The position numbers and the translations under genes are program-made. Shown here one piece after another: positions 10,131-20,524 of a stretch of DNA of 33,263 bases. The notes under the pieces are model-generated. The model saw nothing but the letters and a program-made list of their open reading frames with translations, ran no database searches and was not told the DNA's origin. The stretch is taken from NCBI GenBank assembly GCA_000787465.1, contig JSYX01000057.1, forward strand, positions 1 to 33,263. Direction: 5' to 3'. Positions within the stretch are counted from its first letter, which is position 1. Every line of letters begins with the position of its first letter. Source of the stretch: Thermomucor indicae-seudaticae. Taxonomy: Eukaryota > Mucoromycota > Mucoromycetes > Mucorales > Lichtheimiaceae.

Positions 10131-10193
10131 AACGGGAACCGTTTAGAAACACAATTTCTGCCTCGAGTTTCATCTCAGTTAGGCGGATCTCAT
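10131..10193. promoter_or_regulatory. Shared divergent promoter, YPD1 / dioxygenase
   Basis: 63 bp between start codons of two divergently read genes, the tightest of three such pairs in the window. If the dioxygenase starts at a later in-frame ATG (10230 or 10245) the gap grows to about 100 bp. Inferred from layout. Confidence 0.5.
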
Positions 10194-11003
10194 ATGTCAT
10201 GTTATGTGACTGGGAGACTCGTGCAGAAAATGCCCTGTTTTGAAATGGCAACCACAGGCTTTGATCTATTCGGCGGATTATCCAATGACGAAGAAAAATG
10301 GATAGAGCATCGGCGTAAAAACATGCAGGACACTGTCGCTTTCGAGTTGTCCAAGTTACCGGCGAGCCCTGAACAGAGGTCGACCGAAGAAAACAGACGC
10401 GTGTTCAACCACGTCCGACGCCAACGGTTTACTGTACCTGTGACCATACGTGGCCTGTTAACCCGACAAGAATGTCGCGATATTCTCGAGCAGTGCCGGG
10501 GGTTATCCGCATGGACAACCTCAAGGCATTCGGCTTTCCCTACAACCGATATCCCTCTGCTTTCGTCAGATACGCCGTTTCCTTCTCTTTTGGTCGAGCA
10601 ACAATTACGCCAGCGTCTTTTACCTCGGCTGGCATCTTACTACGGCTTTCATCCGACGCGTGGTGACCTGGATTTCCGTGACCTGTTTATAGTCAAATAC
10701 GCTGCTGATGCTCAGCGAGGGCTCGACTTGCACACGGATGGGTGTTTGATTTCGTTTAATATACTGCTCAGTCATGAAAACGATTTTCAAGGAGGTGGTA
10801 CTTTCTTTGCGTCCATCGGTCGGACGCTACGCTTACAGCAGGGCGACTGTGTACATCATGACGCGCGTATCATGCATTCGGGCACCGAGATCACGCAGGG
10901 TGAAAGGTATATCCTGGTAGGATTTGTAGATACAAAGGATACAATTGTAAACGATAAAACTGTAAATCGTATGAAACGTTCAATACCATCAAATCCTGTA
11001 TAG
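10194..11003 (+). CDS. 2-oxoglutarate/Fe(II)-dependent dioxygenase (prolyl 4-hydroxylase-like), intronless
   Basis: Single-exon protein of up to 269 aa. The double-stranded beta-helix core carries the iron triad and 2OG arginine: LDLHTDG (His180, Asp182), then LISFNILLSH, FQGGGTFF, GDCVHHDARIMHSGTEITQG (His228), and ERYILVGF (Arg238). The FQGGGTFF...MHSG layout is that of the P4Hc family. No signal peptide or transmembrane segment, so it is probably cytosolic or nuclear; the substrate is unknown. Residues 32-105 are a charged helical N-terminus. Alternative starts at Met13 or Met18 are in frame and would lose nothing conserved. It is one of the few genes here without an intron, which may mean transfer or retroposition, but intronless genes are not rare in fungi. 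Confidence 0.85.
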   Translation: MSCYVTGRLVQKMPCFEMATTGFDLFGGLSNDEEKWIEHRRKNMQDTVAFELSKLPASPEQRSTEENRRVFNHVRRQRFTVPVTIRGLLTRQECRDILEQCRGLSAWTTSRHSAFPTTDIPLLSSDTPFPSLLVEQQLRQRLLPRLASYYGFHPTRGDLDFRDLFIVKYAADAQRGLDLHTDGCLISFNILLSHENDFQGGGTFFASIGRTLRLQQGDCVHHDARIMHSGTEITQGERYILVGFVDTKDTIVNDKTVNRMKRSIPSNPV

Positions 11004-11203
11004 AAAAAATCCAAGCTGTATCTTTCAACAGCCGTTATGTCACGGGGAAAAATGAGCTTGTATTAGTTACAGATTACCGCAAAAAGTTCGACAAGATGCG
11101 TTTTTGAGTTTATTGAATTTGAAGCATACTGGATAAAAGTGCTTGGGTACGCATGATCTAGTGGAAAAGGGTTCATCTACAATTTAGTATACGCCATGTA
11201 GAC

Positions 11204-12968
11204 TTATATACAAAGCATAAAGTTTTCGTTACATACCTCTAGTGCCTGTTTCACTTCAAGGTGTCTTCGAGCAGCATCAAGCCAATCGGCCGTCAAGTGT
11301 TTTGGCCATCCTTTGAGCTGATTCATTTCGCGCGCAGCGCTCTCGAGGTCATTTTCACGATGCAAATAATACTCTGCACGAGCCAACCGTGCCTCGATAT
11401 CATCGCCTTCGACGAGACCATGTTTTCTAAACATCAATTTGCTCAGCAAAAGTGAAATGATGTGCGACACCATGCTGCTGCCTTCTTCAGGGATAAGCGA
11501 TGCCCGGCGAACTTCTGCCGCTACCGTGGCAAATCGTTCCGTGAGTTGTTCGAGCGAGTCGATGCCATGCTGAGCCACAATTTCCGATATGTTGGCTGCG
11601 ACCAGCTGTACAAGTTCATCGTTACGTCGCTCGACAATGTCGGCAAACGGCGACGAGGGCGCACTGATGGTTCTGACGGCTTGGAGTTCATCCATAAAGG
11701 CTTGCTTGTTACCAGCATAAGCAGCCTTTTTCAGCGCATCGACAGCGACCGTCAACTGGTGTGCCTTTTGGGTATCGTTGAGGTACTCTGCATTTTTGCT
11801 TGAAATCTGTTCAAATATCCGCTGACTGACGGCCACATTGTCGATGTTGGCCAGTTTGCCGCCTCGCTCATGTTCCACCTGCTGACGCACTTCTCGCACG
11901 TACTGGCGCTGGATTTCCAAGGCACGCTCCTCAAGTTCACGCACAAGGGCTGCCATGTGCTCCTGACGCTGATGCTTCAGTCTCTTTCTCAATTCGTTAG
12001 TCAGTTCTTGTTGTATGTGCGAAGCCTCGACAGCAAATTCAGCAGCCAATCTGTCGGTCTTTTCGGCGACGTACGCTTTGGACTTTTGCCGGACACTTTG
12101 GACTTTGGCTCTCACGTCCTCCAAGTGCGAAGCAACTTTGGCCTCGGTGGCGTCGGCTGCAGTAGCGAGATCAAGCACTTGTTTCAGCACAGCTTCTTGC
12201 TCGTTCTTTAGAGATGTCAGATCCTTTTTGAGATTTTTCAGGTCGCGAGCCGTGAAATCGACGAGTCGCTGCGCGTGTCCATACATGCCGGCGTCGTTCA
12301 AGAGGTCCACGAGCTGTCGCACGGTGGATACGAATCCATCGAGTTCTGGATAATCATCGCCAAAGCTAATCTTTGGCATCTGCGCGGGTCTATCCGTGTG
12401 CGTAATGTTGCTAAAGATGCCATGACGCCTGCTTCTGCTGCTTACAGCGGGTTGTTCATTGTTATCCGCAGTGCCACTGAGTTTTTCGCTCACGGTCTCA
12501 TAAAGATCGAGTGCTGCGTCCGTGGCTTTGATTGCACCATCCTTTACCCACAAAAGGTTGTCACGTATGGTATGCAATATTCTGACGGATTCTTCAAAGT
12601 TCTTCTTGAATTGTTCATTATGTTTGGCGTCCTCGATGGCGTCCAGGATACGTTCGCCGCCAGGTACATAGGTCGTATAGGTGTCGTAGAAGGCCTCGTT
12701 CTTAACCGCGGCATATGTTGCCCCGCCGTACAATGCACAAGCTAAAACGGTGCCATACACCAGTTTTCTACCGACGCCTCCCCGCTTTTGTGTTGTTGGT
12801 GCTGTCGTACTACTATACAGCTGTTATGCCAAACAGCGCGTCATTAGGCTTTTCGTTTCGTGCGGGAATGAGCGTTAAAGCGTATACCTTGCATTGTGCT
12901 GGCAATTTGCCTGTACGTCCGGTAAGGTTACCAGCGGACCGACCGAGCACCGTTGCACTCCTCCACAT
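11204..12968 (-). CDS. MIC60: MICOS subunit Mic60 (mitofilin), about 565 aa
   Basis: Inner-membrane organiser of cristae junctions. Exon 1 (12968-12888, MWRSATVLGRSAGNLTGRTG...) is an Arg-rich mitochondrial presequence. A 67-nt intron follows, then exon 2 (12820 to 11204) opening LYSSTTAPTTQKRGG and a transmembrane segment LVYGTVLACALYGGATYAAV, with the family signature YDTYTTYVPGGERILDAIED just after it in the intermembrane space. Next come a long coiled coil (roughly residues 190-380, rich in K/E/Q/A) and the C-terminal mitofilin domain (RTISAPSSPFADIVERRNDE, WLDAARRHLEVKQALEV). The exact C-terminus is uncertain: a GT-AG pair just after KQALE could splice into a further exon past 11204. Length fits Mic60. 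Confidence 0.92.
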
Positions 12969-13259
12969 TGTTTTCTTTTAATCGAGGGGTAATGGCAGGG
13001 TGTTTATGTTTTCGTCAAACCGCGGTGCACACACGAAGCTCCGACTACTGCAGAAAACTAGACTCGGCGACTTGCACCTCTCTTTTCTCGCCCCAGGATT
13101 GCTCGGCTTAAATGACGCAATCAAGCGATTGCCCACTCTACATTTCCAGTGTACCAGGAGGAGGAGGAGGAGGAAGAAAATTGCTTTCTAGCAGCTGCCA
13201 AGACACTCCTTCGTATGCGACTCTAAAATCAACAGACTTTCACTTCTATGCGAGCACCG
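12969..13259. other. Noncoding flank with short GGA microsatellite
   Basis: 5' flank of MIC60. It contains an imperfect (AGG)n run at about 13156-13174. Open stretches present show no family resemblance. Confidence 0.5.
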
Positions 13260-13850
13260 CCATGGAGCGAGTGTACCCTGATGACCACACTATTCTCGAC
13301 ATCCCTGCCACTGTCTGCCACGTATTTGCTGCCAGCCCGACAGCACATGAACGTCTTGCAAGGTCTTGCTGTTAAGGCGGCCATGCAATTCTGTCATTCG
13401 GCTTGTCAGTGGGTATGGTAACATGTTATCAATGTCTGCAAAGCCAGGGACGCTGCGTAATGGTTATGGCAAATCAAAGCTAGCTTGGGAAGCACCTAGC
13501 CCGTATTCCAGCCTCGGATTAGTGTTGGCCGTGCAGTCATCCGACAGTTACTGGAATGGATACAGGTCAGTTGCCCACGTCGCTCACGATTGAAGGATGC
13601 AAATATCTTGGCGCCCTATTTCAGTCGCCTGCTCTTACTGCCAATTGCTGGTCCAGCAAAATATCGTCATTGGACAAACAGAACCCTTGCATACATTCCT
13701 TCAGTCCATACACATCCAGACGCAGTTATATCGAAGGTCGACCACTGAGCTTTGGAGAAAGCTTGGGATACAGAGACGCAAAGAAAGAATGCGCTCTGTC
13801 GCGCGATCTTGGCCATATTAATCATGGGCGGAAGTAGACAGCTCAGAAGG
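13260..13850 (+). pseudogene. Frame-broken relic, probably LINE-type reverse transcriptase
   Basis: Several short open stretches in different frames line up in the order of a non-LTR reverse transcriptase. CHVFAASPTAHERL at ~13310-13355 resembles the segment after the catalytic YADD in such enzymes. A piece around 13380-13430 resembles the following C-x-x-W/G-M motif. QLPTSLTIEGCKYLGALFQ at ~13562-13620 resembles the 'FKYLGVxF' motif. A 100-codon stretch IRQLLEWIQ...AILIMGGSRQLRR (about 13540-13850) has one stop. No catalytic DD is preserved and several frame changes are needed, so it is dead. Recognition is by motif memory only. Confidence 0.35.
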
Positions 13851-14218
13851 TGACGTTCCAAATTCATGGTAACGTTCTTTCTTACCGTGTCACGCGAACG
13901 GCTGTTTTTCGTTGAAGTTCCAGGCTCCAGCATCAATGAACGCGCCTGGATCCTTATGAAATGTATGTAATTGCGCATAGTGATCACTCAAGGAGGTTGC
14001 GTCATCGAAGATGATTTCATGCGTCTTCTGTAAGAACTGTGGAAAGTTCTTCTTGACGCTGAACCCTGACCAAGGGACGGCGTTTCCTCTTTAGATCCGG
14101 TCTTTCCTCAGATGTTGAAGCGAGGCGCAGAAAGAGTGCCAGAGAACGCGATATGTAACGGGGAAGACGGGCGTCGTCCTACCGTTTTCAACGGTGAACG
14201 TTGTATCGAGTGTCCACT
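13851..14218. other. No gene seen
   Basis: 368 bp between the reverse-transcriptase relic and the CACTA-type element; no open frame, RNA or repeat that I can support. Confidence 0.5.
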
Positions 14219-14221
14219 GTA

Positions 14222-14612
14222 CACTACGGGAAAACTAGTCCTTCAATTCAAACATATATTCTTGAATAATCCTTGGAACTATCCTTGAATAAAGCTTGCA
14301 TTCGAGCCATTCAAGTGTTTTTCAAGGACAACTTTCAGCTTCTACCGCGAGACTGACCTAGTCAAGGTCCGAGTTTTCAACTCCCGTTTCGAGGCAACCG
14401 ACCTTCAAAGGTCATGCAAATGCTTCGGATTGGATCTAAACTATAGTTTTTGCAAAAACAGTAATCATTGAATTCAAGAATACGATCTTTAAATTATCAT
14501 TGAACTAGTCCTTGAATTCAAGCATCATTCTTTACGTAATCTTTAATTCTAGGACATATCCTTTACTTTATCCTGGCATAATCAAAATTCAAGGATTAAA
14601 TTTCCCGTAGTG
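14222..14612. mobile_element. Non-autonomous CACTA-type miniature element, 391 bp
   Basis: Left end reads CACTACGGGAAAACTAGTCC and the reverse complement of the right end reads CACTACGGGAAATTTAATCC. The first 12 bases are identical and similarity continues to CCTT(C/G)AATT. The same three bases, GTA, directly flank both ends (14219-14221 and 14613-14615), a 3-bp target-site duplication. The interior has no coding capacity and repeats CCTTGAAT / ATTCAAGG motifs many times, like the subterminal repeats of CACTA elements. CACTA (EnSpm) elements are defined by CACTA ends and 3-bp duplications, and plant ones often begin CACTACAAGAAA. Class assignment is inference from ends plus duplication length. 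Confidence 0.75.
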
Positions 14613-14615
14613 GTA

Positions 14616-17035
14616 TATTCGCGACAGATCGCATTCATAACATAGACCAATGTAAGCGAGAGCGAATGAAACGCACAGAATTTAAATGTGCTCCGGTTTG
14701 GACAAGACGCAAGAAGTCTTCCTTGGTCACATAACGCCGGTTCTCTCAATATTTACGAGTGACGGTTACATTGTTCTTGGACTATACCATTCACAGCATA
14801 AATATGTGCTCTGTGCTGGGAAGATGTGTGTATGTGGTCTTTGAAAATTTTATCCCTATCCTAGACTGTTAAGACCCTAGAACTATGTAGTTTGTGACGG
14901 TGTGTGATACATGGGAGAATGTATGTCGAATGTCACTGGTCCTGTCTGGCAATACTTTGGCTTCAACTGGTCTGCTGCTGACAATATTTGTTAACTTCAC
15001 ACAGTAGATAAATCACTATGCATAACATACCGGGTTTTGAAACTGCTTCCAAATTAGAAAACTGGAGAGGGACAAGAAAGCGCAAAAGAAAATTGGAGTC
15101 CCAGTGCCTAGATATGGTCCTTTACACAGCCAATGAGAGAAAGAGATAGAGGAGCATATCGAAGAAAATATTTTTAGTCAAAAGGCCTTCCAGGTACGGT
15201 GGACGCTTGATATTTGAAATAGCGATCAACTTTGTGGCCCAAAAGCATAGTGAACGGTGGAAAGTACAGTTCCCGCTCTATATAGTAATTGCCCCTGAGA
15301 GTCCGAAAAGGGGTCACCATATTGAAGCTTCACTATATCGAATTTAGGGTCCATCCTTGCTGAACCAGGGTATTCCCTCATTTTATACGGAGCAGGCCGA
15401 TAGAACCGTACATAAATCTTATGCTTGGACTGATAACGATGTAAAAGAAACCACGCCTATGAGTTAATGTGTAAAAAACGCCTCCGTAGCCTTCACGGTC
15501 CTATGTAGGGCAATCACTACATGTCTTTGCTACAAGGTAAGCACTTTTTGATCTGTGTTCACTTTTGTTCATGCCCTTGCGCCCATTTTTCTTTCCATTT
15601 TACGGCATTGGCGCTTTCTGTGCTACCTCATCTATTTTCACTCTGTACCCCCTTCCGTCTTTCTCTGGTTTCGTTTCTTGCGTCCTGCTTTCAGAATCGC
15701 CGTGAAGTACACTCGCTTTGTGTATTCTGTGTTTTTTCAATGTATGTCCATTTATGTGATTATCGTTGTAAAAGCATTTTATTTTGCAGCTTATAAAAGA
15801 ATTCAGCAAAAAACTTTCCGTAGACAGCGAAACCGCTAACAAGTACCAGGATCTTCCATCTATTCAGAAACATATGCTGACAACAGTTTTCATGAAATCA
15901 ATCGAACAGGTTGATTTGAGCCAGTAGTATATGCCCACCTAATTCAACGTGGATGCGTCTTTTATATTAAGCAATGACTTTAATCGGCTTTCGATATAGA
16001 GATACAAAGGCCGGAAGTTATCCATAAACATTATCTCGAAAATTGCGATATTTTTCTGCTTTCCAACTCGGTAAAGCCTAAAAGCGAACGAAATATCACT
16101 ACATGGAACATCACTATACCGAGCGTGCACTGCAATTTGTTACATGTGTCCACTATAGACCATTATAGAGTTGCAACACAGGGGCGCACACAACGATTGG
16201 TAGTAGTGTATACAGTAATGCTAACACTAAGCAAAGTAGGTCTGGATACCTAAAGATACAGTACCAATTCATGTTGACTGTGCACTTCTGCGCTTCCCAG
16301 CATATGAGTTGGGTAGCATGAACCAGCCAGAGAAAACTTGGCGGAGTGCGTGACCAAAACGCTTGTTGCACGATGTATCAAACATACAGATGCTTTGCAA
16401 TACGGGCCTCAATGAATGACATAAGGAAATTTCTCGTCGGTCGATTCATCTGCTGTGTTCAGGACGCCGTACATCTCTGGCTCGAGAGCAAGCAAGTCTT
16501 GCCAGTGATACTCGGACCACATGATAAAGTGATACCTTTTTTGCTAACTTTTGTAATGTCGCAGAACGGGCCAACAACTTTGTGAAGAGCCATGTTCAGA
16601 CTAGGTGTAATCATCGACGTGGAGTAAAACAACCACATTGATGTCCTTGGCGGATGGGTTCTGAAGCCAAGCTGCAAATGACTTGGAATCACTCAATAAT
16701 AGTCAACTCGCCTTTCTCTACCTTTAGTTTCCCTAGGGAATGGTCTCTCGAACAAAGTGACAATTACCATTTTTCCTTTTTGCTTTTTCCCTTTATACCC
16801 ATATTGACTCGTTTTGTCTGCGAAACATGATTTCTTTTCAGCTCGATGATTTCCAAGTCTGTCTTCTCAAACGTCGCGTGTCATCTTTATGCCAAAAAGA
16901 AAAAAGAGTTTTTGAACAAGCTAGTTCACCGCGCAACCGAGAGCCTTTTCGTTGATAAGTCCTGTCCAATGGATTCAATCAAAATCAAGAGACATGCAAT
17001 CGGTGATATTTGTGCTACACTCAGGTGCCTCCATC
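14616..17035. other. 2.4 kb without a recognisable gene
   Basis: AT-rich sequence with frequent stops. A pyrimidine-rich stretch at 15540-15700 makes two overlapping open frames of about 90 codons whose products are Phe/Leu/Ser/Cys-rich and unlike a real protein. An open frame at 16846-17058 (70 codons, Lys-rich) has no recognisable family and runs into the next miniature element. Nothing supports a functional gene. Confidence 0.5.
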
Positions 17036-17038
17036 GTA

Positions 17039-17259
17039 CAATACGGGAAAAGAAGTAATACTTGAATTTTGATTGTGCTAGGGTAAAACAAAGTATCGCC
17101 CCTGGATGGTGCTTTAATTAAAGGATTAGTTTGAAGGATGATCTAAAGATGGCATCCTCAAATCCAAGGATTAGTATCTTTTCGCACTACCTACAATTAG
17201 ATCCCATTCCTAAGGATTTAGATAATCTTTGATGAAGGATCGACGCAAATCCCGAATTT
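17039..17259. mobile_element. Second, decayed copy of the CACTA-type miniature element, inverted
   Basis: The left end reads CAATACGGGAAAAG and then CTTGAATTTTGATTGTGCTA, which matches the reverse complement of the right end of the first element (CACTACGGGAAAT..., CTTGAATTTTGATTATGCCA) over about 48 bases with few differences. It is preceded by the same trinucleotide GTA (17036-17038). The far end ...GATGAAGGATCGACGCAAAT-CCCG resembles, with several differences, the reverse complement of the first element's left end. It is shorter (about 220 bp) and its right terminus is eroded, so that boundary is approximate. Confidence 0.6.
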
Positions 17260-19444
17260 TACTATCTGAGACAGCTGGAATAAGCTATAGTTGTCCTCAA
17301 ATTGCTCACAAGCAAACTTTATTTAAGCATTGTTCCAAGGGATGATTCACGCAGATGTAACCTTAGATTAAAGTGTTACTTTTTGCCTGTAGTGTGTAGA
17401 GGACTTCTCCAGGAAAATCTGGCTTTGGTGATCCATCTTCTTCCACCTGGTTTTCAAAAATGGAGTTTGCGTTTTTTGGCTGTACGGTATTTGCTCAGAG
17501 GAGGAAAATGACGGTGCAAACAAGGATAATTGCTTCCAGTGGACGCTATGGCAGCCTCTCTGTTGCACAGTGTCATCCTTCTTGTCTGAACTCTGGACAA
17601 AGAACTATACTTGCCGCGCATTACTTATTAAAATTGTCTTGAAAGTCTCCATAAAAACAATGGAATCAGGCGAAGTCAGTCGTGAGCGCGCCGACAACGG
17701 CAAATGAGAGTGATAGTTCTGGAGACAGGGTCTCTACGCCGACCTATTTGAAGAGCCTCATAACATGATGCAGGATGCCATGAAGACGTTTTTGTTTTGA
17801 AAGAAAAAATTGCTTGATCATGACGTTTTTCGTATGCTGAGTATACCATAGATTTCTTAACGCATAAATACTATAGTTTTTCTCTCTTGGACACGTCCGC
17901 CCCCCGTCTTCGTCTTTGAAGCTCGGAAGCTGATACCTCGTTAAAGCTTATCCTGTTGCGAATACTCGTCTGTAAGTAGAATTGGATTCGCAGTCTTATC
18001 GGGGATAAAAATCCCAGTCTCCACATGCCTGTCGGAGACAGGGAAATTTGCAATGGAGGAGCTTCGCGATAGGTCGACTGAGTTATTTGCCTGTGACTTG
18101 CAACAAAAAATTATAAAAAGGAGGAGCTTCCCTTACTTTTTTCTCATCAACTCTGGGGAAAAGAGCTGAGCAAGGGTACTCGCTCGACCCGTAGAGGACC
18201 TCTCCATAAATTGCCCTGGCTAAGTACTGTACGGACGGGGTTGGGCTTTGGTTCAACCTTCGGACAACTTGGCTGGGGACAGTTGCGGATGAGAGACTCT
18301 ACTAGGCTGCGCTTGAGGACCTGAAAAGCTCTCGTGTGTGGGCGTCGAAAACAAATAAGAAAATGAAAATCTGCAATATATAGAATGCCAATAATTTTGT
18401 TCAGTATCAGTTGCGAAACGCAACTGGACGCGAGCCTAAGATCGATCTGACTTTAGGAAGCCGTCATGTCTTTTACAACATCTGAAAACTGGCTTTGGAA
18501 AACATATTTTCTCTGCTAAAAAGGGAAAGAAATTTCAGGCGGCTTGAACGCGGAGCCCAAGGGTCTAAAAAGTTTTCTGATGGGTTTTCTTTCTGTCCTC
18601 TGCGTGGTAAAACTCCTCATTACTACGCGGGCGTTGTTTACCACACCTCAAATTCAGTTATAGAACAATCCAGGGCGGCATTCTTCTTGCTTTCGGCCTG
18701 TTGACAGTGGCAAAAACATGCATGGGCAACCTTTGCAAATGTTAAATCTTTATTTTAATGCTGCAGGAGTGGTAGTAGCAACTGCTCAAGTTTTACAGTG
18801 AAGAGAGCTTGCTCAGTGCAACCTATTCAGGGTGAGGAGCGAGGTTTTCTATTTGCATTAAATTTTATAGTAGATCGCACCCTATTTTCCCAGTCGTAGT
18901 GAGATATATATAGCGGCGGTTCGATAGAAGCTATACTTGGACTCTCTTTCGTAACCTTTTTCTTTTTACTTTTGCGTTACAATTGGATCACCATGAATGT
19001 CTCGTTGGACTAGGTTTTCTTTTATTTTATGACATAACTCCCATCAATTTCACTGGACGCTGGTCTCCTTCTCGTGAATCTAATTTTATACTATCACGAT
19101 TCTTTCTGCTCTCTATACATACGTTGTTAAGTTGACAGTGACTTTTGATGAATGCTGATTCATCTGCTAAAAAATGTGGACTACGCCTATACAAGTTCTT
19201 CCAACCCACGTTTGGTCAGCTACGGTATGACACGTACAGTACGTGCTTGCGCAATCAAGACGTTGCCCAGAAGATATACGCGGTACTAACGTCTGTCTAT
19301 CCTCTGGTCTGATTGTCCAATAAAACGTCTTTTGTCCGCTTTGTTCAAAGTTTACATAGAATTTGGCAATATCCAGTTTCCTGAGTAGGAGCACTCGGTG
19401 TCGTTAGCAAGCAGAAGAGGCTCATTTTGCATTTCTGGTTCTGG
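17260..19444. other. 2.2 kb without a recognisable gene
   Basis: AT-rich, many stops on both strands; scattered open frames of 60-70 codons have no family resemblance. A short direct repeat GGAGGAGCTTC occurs near 18055 and 18120. I looked for tRNA and 5S rRNA genes here and found none convincing. Confidence 0.5.
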
Positions 19445-19446
19445 TA

Positions 19447-19546
19447 CAGTCTACCCCCGTTAATTTCACATCGGTTAATTTCAAGTACTGGCTTATTTCA
19501 AGGATTTTCAGGGTACCAAGACCTTGAAATTAACGGGGGTCGACTG
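19447..19546. mobile_element. 100-bp pogo/Tc1-mariner-type foldback miniature element
   Basis: Terminal inverted repeats of 22 bp with one mismatch: left CAGTCTACCCCCGTTAATTT(CA) at 19447-19468, right TGAAATTAACGGGGGTCGAC(TG) at 19525-19546. Both ends are flanked by TA (19445-19446, 19547-19548), the target-site duplication of the Tc1/mariner/pogo superfamily. CAGT(C/A)GACCCCCGTTA-type ends are typical of pogo/Tigger elements. The interior repeats the (G)TTAATTTCAA motif. It has no coding capacity. Confidence 0.75.
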
Positions 19547-19854
19547 TAGCTCATATTGTAGTGACGCAAGTGCGTGAGGAGTCACTGTACGCTTAATCAC
19601 GCCGCCCGTGTAGCATGTACAGAACTAAAGAGTAATACGCATTGTTTTGAAAGGGGAGTTATCTGTCAAGTTGCGCGTAATCTCAATAATCGCCGATTTT
19701 GGGATTTATCAGTAAGTGGCCATATCAAATTTTATAAGCTTGAAATCTATATAAATTTTAACAGCCCCTGAATTCAAAAAGGTCCGGTGAAACAAGAGCG
19801 GCTGAAATTATCCCGGAGTTGGATTGTCATGCAATCCGGTCCAAAGACTCGCAC

Positions 19855-19886
19855 ACTGCGCGCTGTTCTTGCGAACAGCGCGCAGT
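19855..19886. repeat. Perfect 14-bp GC-rich hairpin with TTGC loop
   Basis: ACTGCGCGCTGTTC (19855-19868), loop TTGC, GAACAGCGCGCAGT (19873-19886): a perfect inverted repeat. A second smaller stem GGATTG/CAATCC lies at 19821-19837. No T-run follows and no gene is next to it. It could be a mobile-element end, a structured RNA or a recombination relic; I do not know. Confidence 0.6.
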
Positions 19887-19889
19887 ATC

Positions 19890-20524
19890 GTATTATTCGC
19901 TTTTTCACGTCAGAGAAGATGACAGTGTTTTACGCTTTGCAACACACACCTTAAGCGGTTTTAGTCTTACCCTGCACGCTTTTTTGTCCATATTTTCTTT
20001 TTTTTTCGTTAATGTATTTATCAAATGTTCGGGTATATACACATCATCCGAGTTTGCTATACAGTGCCTTAATCATAAAGCAAGCTTTGACTTGATGGAT
20101 TCCAAAAAGGTAGTACGTCAGGGTGTCTGAAAGCCTTCGTCAACCAGTTCCAAGTATTTTACAGCGTTTTTAGACATAACCGATGCTGCTAATGCTGCTG
20201 CAGAAAGTATAAAACGAGATAGGGTTACAGGAAAGATTCATGTTTAAGAACACTACTGCACCACCATGAATGACATGTCTCTTCTGTTGTATTAAGTTAA
20301 CCTTCTCTGGCATCGTTTTCCCCTCAACAAGACCCCCCTCCTGACTCTATAACTCACCTCCTCCTTGGAGAAATAAAAAAATGCACATCTCTGTCTTTTC
20401 CTGTCCTTTTGGCGTCCAATTCCGTCAGGAATGTGTCTGTTTCACGACATATATCCAAAACAGGGTCATTTCCTAAAGCGGAAAGATTAGATTTGGCATG
20501 GTAATTAACATTATCAGACCACGA
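19890..20524. other. No gene seen; 3' flank of poly(A) polymerase gene
   Basis: Plus-strand open frame at 19819-20130 (103 codons) crosses the hairpin and has no family resemblance. The rest is AT-rich flank downstream of the minus-strand gene ending at 20525. Confidence 0.45.

Noticed and set aside
15521..15842. Two overlapping ~92-codon plus-strand frames
   Set aside because: Pyrimidine-rich sequence gives Phe/Leu/Ser-rich nonsense; both frames look alike, so it is composition and not coding.
16153..16692. Consecutive minus-strand open stretches suggesting a transposase relic
   Set aside because: Three frames were compared; none gave ordered motifs of a known family.
18180..18300. tRNA- or 5S-like stretch with GGTTCAA
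   Set aside because: No acceptor or anticodon stem can be formed around the T-loop-like motif and it does not follow the fungal 5S pattern.
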